Shown here one piece after another: positions 5,993-6,758 of a DNA stretch of 6,758 nucleotides; position 1 is the stretch's first letter; each line of letters opens with the position of its first letter. The translations under genes and the position numbers were made by a program. The stretch is from assembly GCA_937907215.1 (NCBI GenBank), contig CALESG010000122.1, forward strand, positions 1 to 6,758, in the 5' to 3' direction. A model generated the notes under the pieces. That model saw only the letters and a program-made list of their open reading frames with translations, made no database searches and was not told where the DNA came from. Source of the stretch: an uncultured Ruminococcus sp. (lineage in GTDB: Bacteria; Bacillota; Clostridia; Oscillospirales; Ruminococcaceae).

Positions 5993-6568
5993 ATGACTAA
6001 GAACATTATGATAGTAGGCGTAGGCGGTCAGGGAACACTTCTTGCAAGCCGTATATTAGGCAAAGCTTTAATAGGTGCTGGTTTTGATGTAAAGGTATCT
6101 GAAGTACATGGAATGAGTCAGCGTGGCGGCAGCGTTGTTACATATGTAAAATATGGTGAAAAGGTTCAATCCCCCATCGTTGACAAGGGCTGTGCCGATA
6201 TTATACTTGCATTTGAAGAACTGGAAGCATATCGTGCTGTTTCATATATCAAAAAAGGCGGCAGAATGATTGTAAATACACAGCAAATAAACCCTATGCC
6301 AGTAATTACTGGTGCTGCTAAATATCCTGAGAATATTTGTGATAAACTTAACGATTTGTGCGACAATGTTACAACTGTAAATGCAGCTGAACTTGCTGAA
6401 GAAGCCGGCAGCCTTAAAGCTGTAAACGTAGTACTGATCGGCGTTATGGCTACATCTACAGATATTCCATATGAACATTGGATCGATACAATAAAAAATA
6501 CAGTACCGCCAAAATTCGTAGAGCTTAATATCAAGGCATTTGATTTGGGATATAATCTGAATAAGTAA
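5993..6568 (+). CDS. iorB: Indolepyruvate:ferredoxin oxidoreductase, beta subunit
   Basis: Small subunit (191 residues, usual for the family) that pairs with IorA in the cytosolic oxidoreductase. It belongs to the catalytic-domain family of the pyruvate/ketoisovalerate oxidoreductase gamma subunits. Visible hallmarks are the glycine-rich IVGVGGQGTLLASRILG region (residues 7-23), EVHGMSQRGGSV (37-48) and the AVNVVLIG segment (143-150). It has no Fe-S cysteine motif of its own, as expected when the clusters sit in IorA. AAGGAGG (5977-5983), the strongest ribosome site in the operon, lies inside the end of iorA and 9 nt before ATG; the stop-to-start gap is 4 bases, so co-translation is likely. 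A rho-independent terminator 19 bases downstream closes the operon. No frameshift or missing region is seen. Confidence 0.94.
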   Translation: MTKNIMIVGVGGQGTLLASRILGKALIGAGFDVKVSEVHGMSQRGGSVVTYVKYGEKVQSPIVDKGCADIILAFEELEAYRAVSYIKKGGRMIVNTQQINPMPVITGAAKYPENICDKLNDLCDNVTTVNAAELAEEAGSLKAVNVVLIGVMATSTDIPYEHWIDTIKNTVPPKFVELNIKAFDLGYNLNK

Positions 6569-6587
6569 AAATATTATAATAATATAG

Positions 6588-6629
6588 ATCCGCAGTTTTT
6601 CTTCAAAATGCATTAAACTGCGGATTTTA
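6588..6629 (+). terminator. Rho-independent terminator of the ligase-iorAB operon
   Basis: ATCCGCAGTTT (6588-6598) and AAACTGCGGAT (6615-6625) form a perfect 11-bp stem with a 16-nt loop, followed by a short T-rich tail (TTTTAT). It begins 19 bases after the iorB stop and is the only GC-rich inverted repeat in the spacer. Confidence 0.9.
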
Positions 6630-6669
6630 TATTAAAACTTTGTTTTTTTGATTTTTTTCAAAAAAATGC

Positions 6670-6698
6670 TTGACAAAATCAAAATTATATGTTATAAT
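6670..6698 (+). promoter_or_regulatory. Full-consensus sigma-A promoter of the tRNA-Leu gene
   Basis: TTGACA (6670-6675) and TATAAT (6693-6698) both match consensus exactly, with a 17-base spacer. T- and A-tracts immediately upstream (6651-6666) resemble an UP element. The start would be near 6705, about 7 nt before the mature tRNA, as expected for a strong stable-RNA promoter. Confidence 0.92.
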
Positions 6699-6711
6699 AA
6701 TTAAGTTGAAT

Positions 6712-6758
6712 GCGAGTGTGCTGGAATAGGCAGACAGGCTAGCTTGAGGTGCTAGTGT
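6712..6758 (+). tRNA. tRNA-Leu (anticodon GAG), 3' part cut by window edge
   Basis: The first 47 bases of a class II tRNA. Acceptor 5' strand GCGAGTG (6712-6718), TG at positions 8-9, D stem CTG/CAG (6721-6723, 6735-6737) with the loop GG at 6729-6730, and anticodon stem CTAGC/GCTAG (6739-6743, 6751-6755) around loop TTGAGGT. The anticodon GAG (6746-6748) reads Leu codons CTC and CTT; CTT is very common in the genes of this window. The D-arm GGAATAGGCAGAC matches bacterial tRNA-Leu. The variable arm, T arm and 3' acceptor strand lie outside, so the full fold cannot be checked. Confidence 0.93.

Noticed and set aside
6166..6613. Two minus-strand open frames over iorB
   Set aside because: Both lie antisense to a clear iorB gene; one starts in the operon terminator. 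No promoter or ribosome site supports them.
6651..6667. T-run/A-run inverted repeat as a bidirectional terminator
   Set aside because: It has no GC in the stem and only a single-base loop, and it lies immediately upstream of the tRNA -35 box, where an AT-rich UP element is the simpler explanation.

Overview
The window looks like a chromosomal segment from an anaerobic, fibre-degrading, low-GC Firmicute, most likely a Ruminococcus-type Oscillospiraceae. This rests on protein style, not on a search. The signs are a secreted multimodular family 5 cellulase with Thr-rich linkers, an oxygen-sensitive 2-oxoacid:ferredoxin oxidoreductase, strong SD-type ribosome sites, AT-rich spacers and consensus sigma-A promoters. 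No mobile element, CRISPR array, phage gene or rRNA is visible.

Region 1 (1-2263, minus strand) is the 5' 754 codons of a secreted GH5 endoglucanase that runs off the left edge. It has a signal peptide, a GH5 catalytic domain (subfamily-4-like), two beta-rich putative carbohydrate-binding modules separated by Thr/Ser/Pro linkers, and the start of a further module. Plus-strand open frames over it are antisense shadows.

Region 2 (2264-2602) is a divergent, very AT-rich control region. It holds one 17-bp-spaced sigma-A promoter for each direction, a perfect 8+8 dyad between them, a 5' stem-loop in the cellulase leader and a hairpin in the roughly 110-nt leader of the rightward operon.

Region 3 (2603-6568, plus strand) is a tight three-gene operon: an AMP-forming acyl-CoA ligase, iorA and iorB. 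The first junction is a 1-base TAATG overlap and the second a 4-base gap. A perfect 11-bp hairpin terminator follows. The ligase would make an aryl-acetyl-CoA (phenylacetyl-, indoleacetyl- or 4-hydroxyphenylacetyl-CoA), which IorAB interconverts with the arylpyruvate using ferredoxin and CO2. Cellulolytic rumen ruminococci are known to build aromatic amino acids from arylacetates, so the likeliest reading is reductive carboxylation for Phe/Trp/Tyr synthesis. The oxidative, fermentative direction cannot be excluded.

Region 4 (6569-6758) holds the operon terminator, a full-consensus promoter and the first 47 bases of a tRNA-Leu(GAG) cut by the right edge.

I found no wholly unknown system. The most interesting points are the coupling of an arylacetate module to a divergent cellulase, the control signals between them, and the unassigned cellulase modules.
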